From positions 1 to 64,000 of the forward strand of contig JASGKY010000059.1 in NCBI GenBank assembly GCA_049840435.1: 64,000 nucleotides of DNA, given 5' to 3'. The notes under the pieces are model-generated. The model was given only the letters and a program-made list of their open reading frames with translations, made no database searches and was not told where the DNA came from. A program made the translations under genes and the position numbers. Origin of the DNA: JADLHS01 sp049840435. GTDB taxonomy: Bacteria > Verrucomicrobiota > Verrucomicrobiia > Limisphaerales > JADLHS01. Each line of letters opens with the position of its first letter. The first letter of the stretch is position 1. Of the stretch, positions 52,831 to 63,394 are shown piece by piece.

Positions 52831-55800
52831 TGAGTATGGACAAAAGCAAACCGGTGACGGACAAAACCAAGTCGGCCAAAGCAGTTTCGCCACCGCCGGC
52901 GCCCGTCAATCCGCCGGAAGTAATTCCCACTAAGACTCCCCCGCTCTTTCGGCGGACAGATTGGTTAACGTTTCTGATCACTACTCTGGTTGTTTGGATG
53001 GGCTATTACTGGACGTTGGCGCCAGATCTTACTTTGGAAGATTCCGGGGAGTTGGCGGTAGGCTCGCTTTACGCGGGCATCCCGCATCCGCCAGGCTATC
53101 CGGTCTGGACGATTTATACCTACTTTTGGGCAAACTGGTTGCCCTTTGGCAACATCGCGTGGCGTGTAGCGCTCGGTGAAGCGACAGCTGGGGCGATTGC
53201 CTGCGGGTTGCTCGGACTTTTGATTTCGCGCGGCAGCAGCATGTTGATGGAAGGCATTGCGCAGGTCAAAGAGATCGCCGGTAAATGGGAGAATGCCATC
53301 TGCATCGTCTCCGGGTTCGTCGGCGGGTTGTTGTTGGGATTCAACGGTTACATGTGGAGTCAGTCGGTCATCGTCGAGGTTTATTCCTTTAGCGTGTTGT
53401 CCTTGGTCGCGGTATTGCTGTTTTTGTTGCGCTGGGTTTATGCGCCGCACCAGAACCGTTATCTCTATCTGGCCTTCTTCATGTATGGCATCTGCGTAAA
53501 CAACCACCAATCGCTGCTGCCGATTGCGATGGGGTTGGAAGCGCTGATCCTTGCGGTGAAGCCGCGGCTGGCGCGCGAGTTTCTATTTTGGAACGTCGCG
53601 TGTTATCTCATCGGGCTGGCACTTGGCCCGAGTCTGCTAGCGGGCAACATGCCGGTCTTCGTGATTTTCAACGTCATTGGCATTGCTTCCACGGCAGCTT
53701 GGACTTGGATCTCTGTGCGGGAGAAACGGGAAATCAGTGGTTATCTGGGTGGTGGCGCTGTTTTGTTGAGCGTGCTGCTATTCCTCTTGGCCAAAGAGCC
53801 ATCCGCGACGCTGGCTTGGCTCGGCTTGGGGGCTTTGGTTTTGACGCGTCTCTACGCTGCGTATGATGCGTTGTTCATGGACAAAGCCCGCCGCTCTTGG
53901 CATTGGTTGGTGACTTTGGTTACGGGCGTTTCCTTCCTCATCGGGCTCGCATTCTATCTTTACATGCCCATCGCGGGCGCAAGCAATCCGCCGATGCAAT
54001 GGGGTTATCCGCGCACCTTGGAGGGTTTCATTCACGCTATCACGCGCGGGCAATATGAAAAAATCCGCCCGACTTCCGGTGCTGGCGATACGTTCCTCGA
54101 ACAAACGGTCAGCTTTGTCACGACTTACACCAAGCAGATGCTGATGTATCTGGACGGGATGGACAACGAATTCAACCTTGTCTGTATCCTCATCGCTATC
54201 GGTGTATTTCTGTTCTACCGCAGCATGCAGAAGCGGGAACGCAGCTGGGTCTTCGGCGTTGTCGGGATTTTTATCTGCCTTGGACCGATGTTGGTACTGT
54301 TATTGAATCCGCCGCCAGACCGGCAGGCGCGCGAATTGATCCGCGTGTTCTTCACGGCGTCACACGTTCTGGTGTCCATCGGCGTCGGTTATGGCATGGC
54401 TTTATTGGCTGCAGCCCTAGCCACGCATTATCAAGCCTTCCGAAAAGTTGCCATCGCCCTTGGCATCATTGCGGTAGATTTGGCGGTGTACTCGCTGGCG
54501 GTCGAAACTTATACCTCGCTGACCGACCCAGCCATTGCCGGCGCCAATACGTTCATGAACGCCTTGGTGAAATTAGTGTTCATCGGATTGACGGCCACCT
54601 GCTTTGTATTGGCAGCGTTCCAAATGATTCGGGCGGCGGAATCCGATGAGGACAGCTTGAAGCCCGTTTTGACCCTGACCGGGATCGGCACGATCTGTTT
54701 GTTGACCTGCCTGGCACTATTCCGTGGAACGCAACTCAGCGCTGCTCAAGTTTCAATGAAAGGCTTCGAGCGATTTGGCGCATTGTTAACCGGCGGCGCG
54801 GACATCGGGACGGACTCCCCCGCGATGATCGCCATTGCCAAAGTTATCATCATCCTGATCGTCGCGGTTTGCATTTACTTGTCGAACCGGCCCAAGCAAG
54901 TCGGCGATCGCAAGGTCTTTCGCATTATAGCGGGTTCTTTCATGACCTTGTCATTCTTCCTCACGCTCATCATCGTTATGGGAGAAAAATTCTCCATCAG
55001 CGGGATTGGCGGCTTTTTCAGCACGCTCGCACGCGCCTTTGAACCCGGCCAGTTTGCAATGCCTGTCCACGCCAATCTGCTACTGCTCGGCTTGACGATC
55101 GTGTTCCTTGCCGCAGTCGTGATTTGGAAAAACCGGGCGCCACTCGCGCTCACTCTGGCCATTTTTGCGGTTATGCCCCTGCAATCTTATATGTCGCATT
55201 GGGCAGACAACGAGCAACGTGGTCACATGTTCGGCCACTGGTTTGGTCACGACATGTTCACGCCGCCTTTCAAAGGGAAAGATGGCAAGCCGCTCTATCC
55301 GGAAATGACTCGCGACGCCATTTTGTACGGCGGCACAGATCCGGGCCGGTTTTGTCCGACTTACACGATCTTTTGCGACAGCTTCACAGATCCTGAAGAC
55401 AAGGCCGATCCGAACTATGATCGTCGCGACGTTTACATCATCACGCAAAACGCCCTCGCCGACGGCACGTATCTGAATTACATCCGCGCGCACTATCACC
55501 GCAGCGCCCAGAAGGCGCGAGGACTCGACACGCCATTCTTCCAACGGGCGGGCCATGAAATCTGGGAGGGGGTTAAGAGCAAGCTAAAGATGGAGCCAGT
55601 GGAAAACGGCACGAATATTATCGGGCGCATTGTTACTCCAATTGACCGCATCATCTCAAACTTGGGCGAATCCATTGAGAAGAATCGTCGTGCTGGTAGC
55701 TCCTTCTTCACGGAAGCCGACTTTGTGGATGTAAACGCCTTTGCGGCCCAGTTGCGCACACCAGCAAATGACTTTGCCAAGCAACTTGCCGGTGAACTGT

Positions 55801-57566
55801 CCGCCGAGACCCGTGCCCTGCTCTCGAGCAGCGACAGCGCCGCTCTAAAACGCGCCTTGGCCAAGGACCTCAATCAAGTTCTTGAAAAAGGTCTCTACGA
55901 TGACAAGGCGATGACCAACAACGTTGCGACTGAGTGGAATGAGCTATTCCTGTTTGAAGCCATTGCCGCCGAAAAACAGCGGCTCATCCAACTGCGCGCC
56001 ACGCCACTGGCGATGCAGCGCTTGCTCGCTGACGAATCCGCCGCCAAACAGCGCATGGCCGCCATCAAGGCGGAACGTGAAAAGCTGGCCAGTGCGATTG
56101 AAGCCAAATTTAACGCCAGCGGCGTGCCGATCACGCCGCGCCTAAAGGATTTCATCTTGGAAGCGCCGAACAGTTTCACTCGCATCCGGCTGCAACGGCA
56201 GCTGATTGAAGCGGCGTTTCCCAAGGAGATTGCGGTGAGCAAAGGCGGCGTCTATCCCGATCAGGAGATGTACATCGCCTCACCACTGGATTCACAGGAT
56301 TGTTTCAGCGAGTACTTGCAGGATGCCCAAACGCGCCTGCAAAAGGGTCAACTTAAGCCAGGTGAAGACGTCAAGGTCATTGGCGGCAAGGTGCAGGTTT
56401 CAGGCCAGGTCGCCGTCATGGCCATCAACGGCCTGCTCACCAAAGTCATGTTCGACCGGAATCCGCACAACGAGTTCTATGTGGAGGAAAGCTTCCCGCT
56501 GGACTGGATGTATCCGCATCTGACGCCCTTTGGCGTGATCATGAAGATCAACCGGCAGCCGTTGCCGACATTCACGGAAGAGATCTTCCAGCGTGACCAT
56601 GAATTCTGGACGCAATACTCCGATCGACTCATCGGCAACTGGATTACCTACGATACGCCGATCAGCGAGATCATCGCGTTTGTGGAAAAGGTTTATCTCC
56701 GCCACAACTGGAGCGACTTGAGTGAAGGTCAGCAGAAATTTGCCCGCGATGACAACGGCCAGAAAGCCTTCTCCAAATTGCGCAGTTCTATCGGAGGTGT
56801 TTATGCTTGGCGGCTTGGTTATTCTTGTCCGCCGGAATATCGCCCGAAGACCGAGGCCGAGATGCGCCGTTTCTACAAGGAGGCCGACTTCACCCTCAAA
56901 CAGGCGTTTGCTTTCTGTCCATACAGCCCGGAAGCACTCTTCCGTTATGTGCAATTGCTGGTCCAGCCGCCTGCGCCGATCCAACCTCGTGTAGATGACG
57001 CGCTGTTGCTGGCGCGCACGGCGTTGAAGCTTGATCCGTATAACGGCTCGATTGCCGGCCTCATTAACAGCCTGGAAAGCGCCAAACGGAGCATGGGCGA
57101 CACCGCCTCACTCCAAAAATTGGAGAATGAAGTTCGCGCCAACCCGGAGAACTTTACCTCCGCGATCAATCTGGCGTTCCTCTATTTCCAATCCCAACAA
57201 TTCGATCGCGGCTATGCATTGCTCGACACGGTTGTCAGCAATCCGCGCGTGACCATGACACATCTGGCCCCGGTCATCGAGGCTTACAAGCAACTCAGCA
57301 ACATGCCGAAGATGGAGACGGCGCTCGTGCGGCTGACGCAGATTGCCCCGCAGAATCCGGAAGCCTGGTATGACCTTGGCACCGTCCGCATTTCCCAGGG
57401 CAAAACGGCAGACGCATTTCTGGCCCTCTCGAATGCCATCACCCTCAGCAACGCCCGGCGTGCCGCGGATCCTAATGCGCATGATCTCGCAGCAACTGCT
57501 CGCGGCGATGGAAATCTCGCCTCGCTGCAAGCGCTGCCGGAATTTCAAAAATTATTGGCGCGCTGA
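52830..57566 (+). CDS. giant DUF2723 (TMEM260-like) membrane protein with TPR tail
   Basis: Intact 1578-residue protein. A proline-rich cytoplasmic N-terminus is followed by about 15 helices in the first 800 residues. The start of the DUF2723 domain, YYWTLAPDLTLEDSGELAVGSLYAGIPHPPGYPVWT, includes the acidic pair and the HPPGYP motif of O-mannosyltransferase-like enzymes. A large exported region (WADNEQRGHMFGHWFGHDMF; PLYPEMTRDAILYGGTDPGRFCPTY) and C-terminal TPR-like repeats (about 1350-1578; AINLAFLYFQSQQFDRGYALL; PQNPEAWYDLGTVRISQGKTADAF) follow. Eukaryotic TMEM260 transfers mannose to proteins; protein or lipid glycosylation is the likely role. Third gene of the sigma operon. Confidence 0.88.
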   Translation: MSMDKSKPVTDKTKSAKAVSPPPAPVNPPEVIPTKTPPLFRRTDWLTFLITTLVVWMGYYWTLAPDLTLEDSGELAVGSLYAGIPHPPGYPVWTIYTYFWANWLPFGNIAWRVALGEATAGAIACGLLGLLISRGSSMLMEGIAQVKEIAGKWENAICIVSGFVGGLLLGFNGYMWSQSVIVEVYSFSVLSLVAVLLFLLRWVYAPHQNRYLYLAFFMYGICVNNHQSLLPIAMGLEALILAVKPRLAREFLFWNVACYLIGLALGPSLLAGNMPVFVIFNVIGIASTAAWTWISVREKREISGYLGGGAVLLSVLLFLLAKEPSATLAWLGLGALVLTRLYAAYDALFMDKARRSWHWLVTLVTGVSFLIGLAFYLYMPIAGASNPPMQWGYPRTLEGFIHAITRGQYEKIRPTSGAGDTFLEQTVSFVTTYTKQMLMYLDGMDNEFNLVCILIAIGVFLFYRSMQKRERSWVFGVVGIFICLGPMLVLLLNPPPDRQARELIRVFFTASHVLVSIGVGYGMALLAAALATHYQAFRKVAIALGIIAVDLAVYSLAVETYTSLTDPAIAGANTFMNALVKLVFIGLTATCFVLAAFQMIRAAESDEDSLKPVLTLTGIGTICLLTCLALFRGTQLSAAQVSMKGFERFGALLTGGADIGTDSPAMIAIAKVIIILIVAVCIYLSNRPKQVGDRKVFRIIAGSFMTLSFFLTLIIVMGEKFSISGIGGFFSTLARAFEPGQFAMPVHANLLLLGLTIVFLAAVVIWKNRAPLALTLAIFAVMPLQSYMSHWADNEQRGHMFGHWFGHDMFTPPFKGKDGKPLYPEMTRDAILYGGTDPGRFCPTYTIFCDSFTDPEDKADPNYDRRDVYIITQNALADGTYLNYIRAHYHRSAQKARGLDTPFFQRAGHEIWEGVKSKLKMEPVENGTNIIGRIVTPIDRIISNLGESIEKNRRAGSSFFTEADFVDVNAFAAQLRTPANDFAKQLAGELSAETRALLSSSDSAALKRALAKDLNQVLEKGLYDDKAMTNNVATEWNELFLFEAIAAEKQRLIQLRATPLAMQRLLADESAAKQRMAAIKAEREKLASAIEAKFNASGVPITPRLKDFILEAPNSFTRIRLQRQLIEAAFPKEIAVSKGGVYPDQEMYIASPLDSQDCFSEYLQDAQTRLQKGQLKPGEDVKVIGGKVQVSGQVAVMAINGLLTKVMFDRNPHNEFYVEESFPLDWMYPHLTPFGVIMKINRQPLPTFTEEIFQRDHEFWTQYSDRLIGNWITYDTPISEIIAFVEKVYLRHNWSDLSEGQQKFARDDNGQKAFSKLRSSIGGVYAWRLGYSCPPEYRPKTEAEMRRFYKEADFTLKQAFAFCPYSPEALFRYVQLLVQPPAPIQPRVDDALLLARTALKLDPYNGSIAGLINSLESAKRSMGDTASLQKLENEVRANPENFTSAINLAFLYFQSQQFDRGYALLDTVVSNPRVTMTHLAPVIEAYKQLSNMPKMETALVRLTQIAPQNPEAWYDLGTVRISQGKTADAFLALSNAITLSNARRAADPNAHDLAATARGDGNLASLQALPEFQKLLAR

Positions 57567-57582
57567 ATGGGGCAGCCCTTGG

Positions 57583-57622
57583 AATGGGAACACTGCTTTG
57601 CGGCGGTGTTCCCATTTTTATT
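57583..57622 (+). terminator. intrinsic terminator after the DUF2723 gene
   Basis: AATGGGAACAC ... GTGTTCCCATT, an 11-bp perfect stem with a 12-nt loop, leading into TTTATTT. Confidence 0.88.
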
Positions 57623-57685
57623 TGAAGCCCAAGCCTTGTGATTTTTCCTGACAGCAAGCCGTTCTTTTCATTAGCCTCCCGGCCC

Positions 57686-58450
57686 ATGCGTAAACGCCCG
57701 CTCATTCTGGTATCGCCCAGCGTTGAAAGCAAAGGCATCGAGTTTGATGACATGTCTCTCAGCCTGTCGATGCGCTATGAACGCGCCTTGCTCAATGCCG
57801 GCATGTTGCCGTGGCCGGTGATGTCGCTGGCTTCGCGCGACGAAATCGCCGAGTGCGTCAAACGCGCTGATGGCGTGCTCCTCACCGGCGGTGAAGACGT
57901 GCATCCGGTGCTCTACTGTGAGAAGATGCCACAACGGTTGCGGAGCAAATGCATCCTGACGCCCGATGGTGGCGCGCGCGATTTACGGGAGCTGATGCTG
58001 GTGGATGAAGTCTTTCACCAACGCAAACCGTTGCTCGCAATCTGCCGCGGCCAGCAGATTTTAAACGTGGCCCTTGGGGGGACACTGTTCGCCGACATTC
58101 CCACGCAGTTACCGGACGCGATCAATCATCGGCGGATGGATAAACGTTGCGATAAGGTCCACGATGTTCATTTGACAGAGGGCGGGCTGCTCGCCAAGAT
58201 TACGCGCAAGCGTGTTTTGGGTGTAAACAGCACCCACCATCAGGCGGTGGATCGCCCTGCGGATATTCTGGTTGTGGGCGGTCGCAGTGCTGATGGCGTG
58301 ATTGAGAGTATGCAATTGAACCCGGCGGCCGCGCGCTTGCTGCCGTTCCTGTTGAGTGTGCAGTTTCACCCGGAACGTCTGGCGGACCGCCACCCGGAGC
58401 ATCATGCAATTTTTGCCGCGTTTGCCAAAGCCTGTGCGGCCAAGCGATAA
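57686..58450 (+). CDS. class I glutamine amidotransferase-like peptidase C26
   Basis: 254 residues from ATG 57686. PuuD-like family: GVLLTGGEDVHPVLY, LAICRGQQILNVALGG with the nucleophile Cys, VNSTHHQAVDRPAD, and VQFHPERL with catalytic His-Glu. Enzymes of this type hydrolyse gamma-glutamyl amides such as gamma-glutamyl-GABA. No putrescine-pathway neighbours are present. The next gene starts 10 bp downstream, suggesting co-transcription. The frame extends up to 57638, but that part lacks similarity. Confidence 0.9.
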   Translation: MRKRPLILVSPSVESKGIEFDDMSLSLSMRYERALLNAGMLPWPVMSLASRDEIAECVKRADGVLLTGGEDVHPVLYCEKMPQRLRSKCILTPDGGARDLRELMLVDEVFHQRKPLLAICRGQQILNVALGGTLFADIPTQLPDAINHRRMDKRCDKVHDVHLTEGGLLAKITRKRVLGVNSTHHQAVDRPADILVVGGRSADGVIESMQLNPAAARLLPFLLSVQFHPERLADRHPEHHAIFAAFAKACAAKR

Positions 58451-58460
58451 TTTTTAATCT

Positions 58461-59807
58461 ATGAAGGGTAAAGTCCTGCTGGTTGATGACGAACCAAATA
58501 TCCGCGACCTCGTCGCCGCGGTGCTGCAACGCGATTACTCGGTCTCCGAGGCGGAGAGCGGAGCGGCGTTGCAAAAAGCCTTTACCGACATGCCCCAACC
58601 GGATGTCGTTGTCCTAGACGTGAAACTGCGCGATGCCAGCGGACTCGACCTGCTCCCGCTCATCAAGAAACGCTGGACCGACACCGAAGTCATCATGCTT
58701 ACCGGCATGGGCACAATGGAAATGGCCTTGGAAGCCGGACGCTTGGGCGCCTTCACTTTTCTGACCAAACCGTTCGAGACGGAAAAGCTGCTGGCGGACG
58801 TCCGCGTTGCTTTCGAAAGCAAACAGAAGAAACAGGAGAACGTCGCGTTGCGTGGCGCGCTCGAAATCATGAGCGGCAACACTTCGCCCGTGTTCAACAG
58901 CTCTGAGATGAAAGAAGTCGTCCGCACCGTGGAACGCGTCGCTCCGAGCGATGTCGCCATCCTCATCTGCGGCGAAAGTGGCACGGGCAAGGAAGTTATC
59001 GCGGATCTCACTCATGCCATGAGTTCCCGCAGCAAGGGTCGCATCATCAAGATCAATTGCGCTGCCCTGCCCCGCGAGCTTATCGAAAGCGAATTATTTG
59101 GCTCGGTGAAGGGCGCTTATACTGGTGCGCATAGTGATCGGGAAGGCTTGTTCCGCCAGGCAGAAGGCGGCACGCTGTTCCTCGACGAAATTTCCGAGAT
59201 GCCGATTGATACGCAAAGCAAGTTGCTGCGCGTCTTGCAGGACCAGAAGGTCCGCCCGGTCGGCGGTAAAACCGATTACCAGACGAACTGCCGTTTGATT
59301 GCGGCGACGAATCGCCATCCCGAAGAGGCCATCAAGGAAGGCAAGATGCGCGAGGACTTGTATTACCGCATCAGCGCCATCTCTGTGAATCTGCCCGCAT
59401 TGCGCGAGCGTCGTGACGACATCATGCCGCTGGCCACCGCGTTCTTGAAACGCTTCGCTGGCCAGGCCAACCGCAGCCTCAAAGGTTTCACCCAATCTGC
59501 TGTGGACCGCCTCACCGGCTTCGACTGGCCCGGCAACGTGCGCCAGCTCCAGAACGAAATCCAGCGGGCCGTCCTGCTTTGCGAAGGCGAGATGATTGAC
59601 GGCGCCGACTTGTCTATCACGCGCACTCGCCCTGAGGGCGTTGAGTCGCAGGATACCAATTTCACGCTCCTCGAAGGCGTGGAACGCAACGCCATCATCC
59701 AGATGCTCAAAGAGACGAACGGCAACAAATTGGAAGCTGCCAAGCGCCTCGGCATCGGACGCCAGACGCTCTACAACAAGATCAAAGCCTACGGTATTGA
59801 AGTGTAA
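58461..59807 (+). CDS. NtrC-type sigma-54-dependent response regulator
   Basis: 448 residues in three domains. Receiver (1-120) with phospho-acceptor Asp53 in VVVLDVKL and acidic pair DDE at 9-11; AAA+ domain (about 140-375) with Walker A GESGTGKE and Walker B GGTLFLDEI; Fis-type helix-turn-helix (NKLEAAKRLGIGRQTLYNKIKAYGI). The sigma-54 contact loop is GAYTGA (218-223) rather than GAFTGA. Such proteins activate sigma-54 promoters after phosphorylation by a histidine kinase; no kinase gene lies in this window. Intact. Confidence 0.95.
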   Translation: MKGKVLLVDDEPNIRDLVAAVLQRDYSVSEAESGAALQKAFTDMPQPDVVVLDVKLRDASGLDLLPLIKKRWTDTEVIMLTGMGTMEMALEAGRLGAFTFLTKPFETEKLLADVRVAFESKQKKQENVALRGALEIMSGNTSPVFNSSEMKEVVRTVERVAPSDVAILICGESGTGKEVIADLTHAMSSRSKGRIIKINCAALPRELIESELFGSVKGAYTGAHSDREGLFRQAEGGTLFLDEISEMPIDTQSKLLRVLQDQKVRPVGGKTDYQTNCRLIAATNRHPEEAIKEGKMREDLYYRISAISVNLPALRERRDDIMPLATAFLKRFAGQANRSLKGFTQSAVDRLTGFDWPGNVRQLQNEIQRAVLLCEGEMIDGADLSITRTRPEGVESQDTNFTLLEGVERNAIIQMLKETNGNKLEAAKRLGIGRQTLYNKIKAYGIEV

Positions 59808-59812
59808 ACGGA

Positions 59813-59834
59813 GCGCTGATCTGGAGATCAGCGC
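59813..59834. repeat. perfect 10-bp palindrome after the NtrC-type gene
   Basis: GCGCTGATCT-GG-AGATCAGCGC forms a strong hairpin 5 bp after the stop codon but has no T-run, so it is not a standard terminator. Its GGAGCGCTGATCT... layout recalls dispersed palindromes of this phylum (from memory, not checked). Confidence 0.5.
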
Positions 59835-59918
59835 GGTGCGGATTGGCAAGCGACGCCGGGCTTTCGGGCGACTTTAATTGAGCGTTGTTTGGGGTGGGTG
59901 GGTCTATTGGGGAACACG

Positions 59919-62900
59919 ATGAAAACAGCGCCACGCTTCTCGGGGCCGGTTCTCGCTTTCGGCATCGTTGGACTCGTCATCATTCTGATCGTCAGTTGGC
60001 TGGGTTACCAGCGCCAGCAATCCCGCGCCACCGCTCTGATCGAGCCGGAAACACAAACCGCCGCGGCTCCCCGCCCGCTCCCACCAACGTGGAAAGCGAA
60101 GCAGTCTCTGCCGGAGCTGAAGCTGTGGCGGGGTTGCATCCTGATGGTCTTCCCCCGGTCATCCCCATTTCGTTCGTGCCGTATCTGATCGAAGCCGAGA
60201 ACGGAACGTGGTTGAAGGATGAGCAATACAAACTCATTCCCCGCGGCACGCAGGACCTTGGCGGCATAGAGTTCCATCTCGAAGGCATGATCCAATTACA
60301 GGGGCGGCAGTCGAAGGACTGGAAGAAGCGCAGCTACCGGCAGCAGGTCAGCATTTCACTGGCGTTGACCAATCAGACTGATGCCGGTTTTGAGATTATC
60401 CCCCGCGGCAGCAACATCGCCAGCGTCTATCTGCTCGCCGGCACGCGTTACGAAGCCGAAACTGAAGCAGTGGCGGCCAACCTGGTCTGGCGTTACAGCG
60501 ACGGCACGAGCGCGACCACGCCAATCCAATTCAATGTCCACGTCCGCGATTGGATCCGGGAGGAGTTCGAGCAACCGGATCACCTTCCCTACCCGTTCAC
60601 CAAGGTGGTCTGGACGACGCCCGTTCCGAAGCAACCACAACGCGCACTGCGGCTGTATCGGCTGGGGCTTGCCAATCCAGCACCGCAAAAAGTCATCCAC
60701 CGATTGGATTTTCTCGGCATGACGGGCGACGCCACGTTGTTCCTCACGGCCTTGACGCTGGACCCGGTGCGGCTTGGGCAACGTCCCGATGGCACGCCTG
60801 ATCTCGAACCCACCGACGCGGTTGCTGGCAGCCTGCTGCAATTGAACGTCGTCGGCCCAGACGATCAACCCGTTGCCAAAGCAAAAATCCGCCTGCAAAT
60901 CCGCCGCAAGGCCGGCACGGAGAATCCTTATGTCACGCGCACGCTCGCCACGGACAGTTACGGAACGCTCAGCATCAAGTATTCGGCCGAAGGGCTGCAG
61001 AGCTTTGATCTCAGCGCGACGCACGAAGATTTTGGCGGTCGTAAAATGCTCTGGGATTTGAGCGCGGGCAACCAGATACCTGCAGCGTATCTTCTGAAGC
61101 TGGGCGATGGCATCAGTCTCGGCGGCACCGTTGTTGATGAGACGGACCAACCTATCGCCGACGCCAAGCTGAGTTTCCATCGCTTCTGGAGCAGCGAAGA
61201 TGAATCCCCCAACAAGGCCGGCAATCAACCGGACTTTCAAAGTAAAACCGTCACCACGGATACAACGGGCCGTTGGCAACTCCGGGGCGTTCCGAAGGAG
61301 CTGCTCGATAATATCGGCTTCAACATCACCCACCCGGACTTTGCGGCAACGAACTTCAACCTCCGCACCAGTTCCGGCGATGAAGCGAAGCTCCGTGACG
61401 GCTCACACAAGATTGTTTTGAAGCGCGGCCTGATCGTGAAGGGGCGCGTGTTGGATGAAAGTGATAATCCGGTCAAAGACGCCCGGGTCTGGGCCGGCCG
61501 GGCCAATTTCTCCAACACCCAGGAAACCAAGACGGACGCCAAAGGGGCGTTCAGTTTTCGGGGTCTGACTGAAGGCTCGCAATCGTTCAGCGTGCTGGCC
61601 AAGAATTTCAAACCCGTGGTCACCAACCTCACGGTGAAAACTGGCATGGAGGAAATCGTCTTCCGGCTTGGGGCCGGATTAACGTTGCGCGGCTTGGTTA
61701 AGAATGAAGCAGGCGAACCGGTCTCCGGCGTGCGGATCAGCCTCGAAGACGAACATGGTGGCGTCTCGCGCGATTATGAGTTTGAGATGACTTCGGATAA
61801 AGATGGTCGTTTCGAATGGAACGGTGCACCGGAGGAGAAGTTGAAATTCTGTTTCCTGAAACAAGGTTACGAATCCAAACGTGGCCAGACGCTCCAGACC
61901 ACGGAGGAAAATATCATCACCCTCCGCAAAGGTCGCAAAGTGCAGGCGTGGGTGGTGGACGCGGAAACCGAGAAGCCCATCACGAAATTCCGCGGGGGCG
62001 TAGGGCGAAATTATGATTACAGCGACAACGAAAACTTCTACGCCGAGTGGCCGGGCATGAAGGATTACTCCGACGCCAATGGCATGTTCACGGCGGATTT
62101 GAACGAGGAACAGGTGAACGCCATCAAGGTCGAGGCTGACGATTACGCCGCCAAGGTCGAGAAACTTACTGCCGCCGAAAACGGAGTGGTACAGGTCACG
62201 TTGCGCCTGAAACCCAGCACTTCCGTCCGAGGCATCCTCGTCAACGCGCAAGGCCAGCCCGTTCCCGGCGCTACGGTGGCCTTGACGAAGGATAGTTCCT
62301 CCGGCGGTCCTCAGATCCAATTGCGCAAAGCCCGGCTCAGTTCCTACAACCGCGATACCAAAATCGTCACTACGGATGCCGAGGGGAAATTCACCTTGGG
62401 TTCGCCCCCTGAAACTGGTGGTCTGGTTGTCGCGGCGGCCGAGGTTGGTTTCGCTCGCGCCACCGTGGATGAAGTGCGGAGCACTGGTCGCCTGGTGCTG
62501 CAGGAATTTGGCCGCGTCGAAGGCACGATTAAGGTGGCCGGCTCGCCCAGCGAAGGCCAAGAGTTCATGTTCTCGCTGATGAACATCGGGGTGAGTCCGG
62601 ATTGGGAGAGCTACCGCACCAAATCCGATGCGGACGGAAAATTTGCCTTTGAGAAGATTCCGCCCGGTGAAGGTCAGGTGGTCCGGCTGATCAAGATGAA
62701 TCCCAACTCTTGGATGCATAGCCACAACACCTCGGTAACGGTTGAGTCCGGCAAAACTGCGCGAGTCAGTTTCGGCGAGGAGGGCGCGGTCATCAAAGGC
62801 CAGGTGCGGATCGAAGTTCCGCCCGGCGAAGGCGAGGTGATCAATTTCAGCGGCAGCCTGAACACAAAGTTGCCCAACATGAACCTCAACTTCGCCACCC

Positions 62901-63190
62901 CGGAGGAAGCCGCAGCTTTCTACAAATCCGACGCGTGGAAGGAGCAGATGAAGCAGATGAAACACTACGGTATCGCCGTCAACGCGGATGGTTCGTTTTC
63001 GGTGGATTCCATTCCGCCCGGCGAATATACCCTTTCTGTCGGTGCGACCAAGCCCAAGCCCGGACAGGATTCCTGGAGCCAACGCCCCTTCGCCTCCGGC
63101 AGCACCACGATCACTGTGCCTAGCAGCGCCAGCCCCAATGCGCCCATTGGCTTGGGTGACCTTATCCTCAAGCCAGTGAAAGGCAATTGA
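59919..63190 (+). CDS. large exported protein of tandem carboxypeptidase-regulatory-like domains (frameshift near N-terminus)
   Basis: About 1090 residues. ATG 59919 gives a signal anchor (VLAFGIVGLVIILIVSWLGYQ); the frame then shifts near 60075-60090 (two extra bases or one missing). The first 250 residues are beta-rich and end in VIHRLDFLGMTGD. After that come at least seven repeats of the type G.V.DE...P...A.V......T.TD..G.F.......G, for example GLIVKGRVLDESDNPVKDARVW, LRGLVKNEAGEPVSGVRISL and VRGILVNAQGQPVPGATVAL. These transthyretin-like beta modules are structural. Function unknown; an envelope or surface scaffold is likely. Confidence 0.75.
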
Positions 63191-63394
63191 CGGCAACAGC
63201 CGCGCGTTCGGCAAGGCGGCTGCTATGAAAGGCGCGATGCAATTCATTCATCACAAACTCCTGAAATTCCGATACTGGCGGTTTACTTGCGTCCAGCCTA
63301 AAAATATTGATGATTACGACATGATTCGACGCGCAACTCCGTCCCTATAAGGCGCGCCTTGCAAAACAACCTGTCAACCAACCGTTGTCACTAA

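Noticed and set aside
61679..63247. 522-codon minus-strand open frame
   Set aside because: Antisense shadow of the intact regulatory-like repeat protein; arises from GC-rich codon bias.
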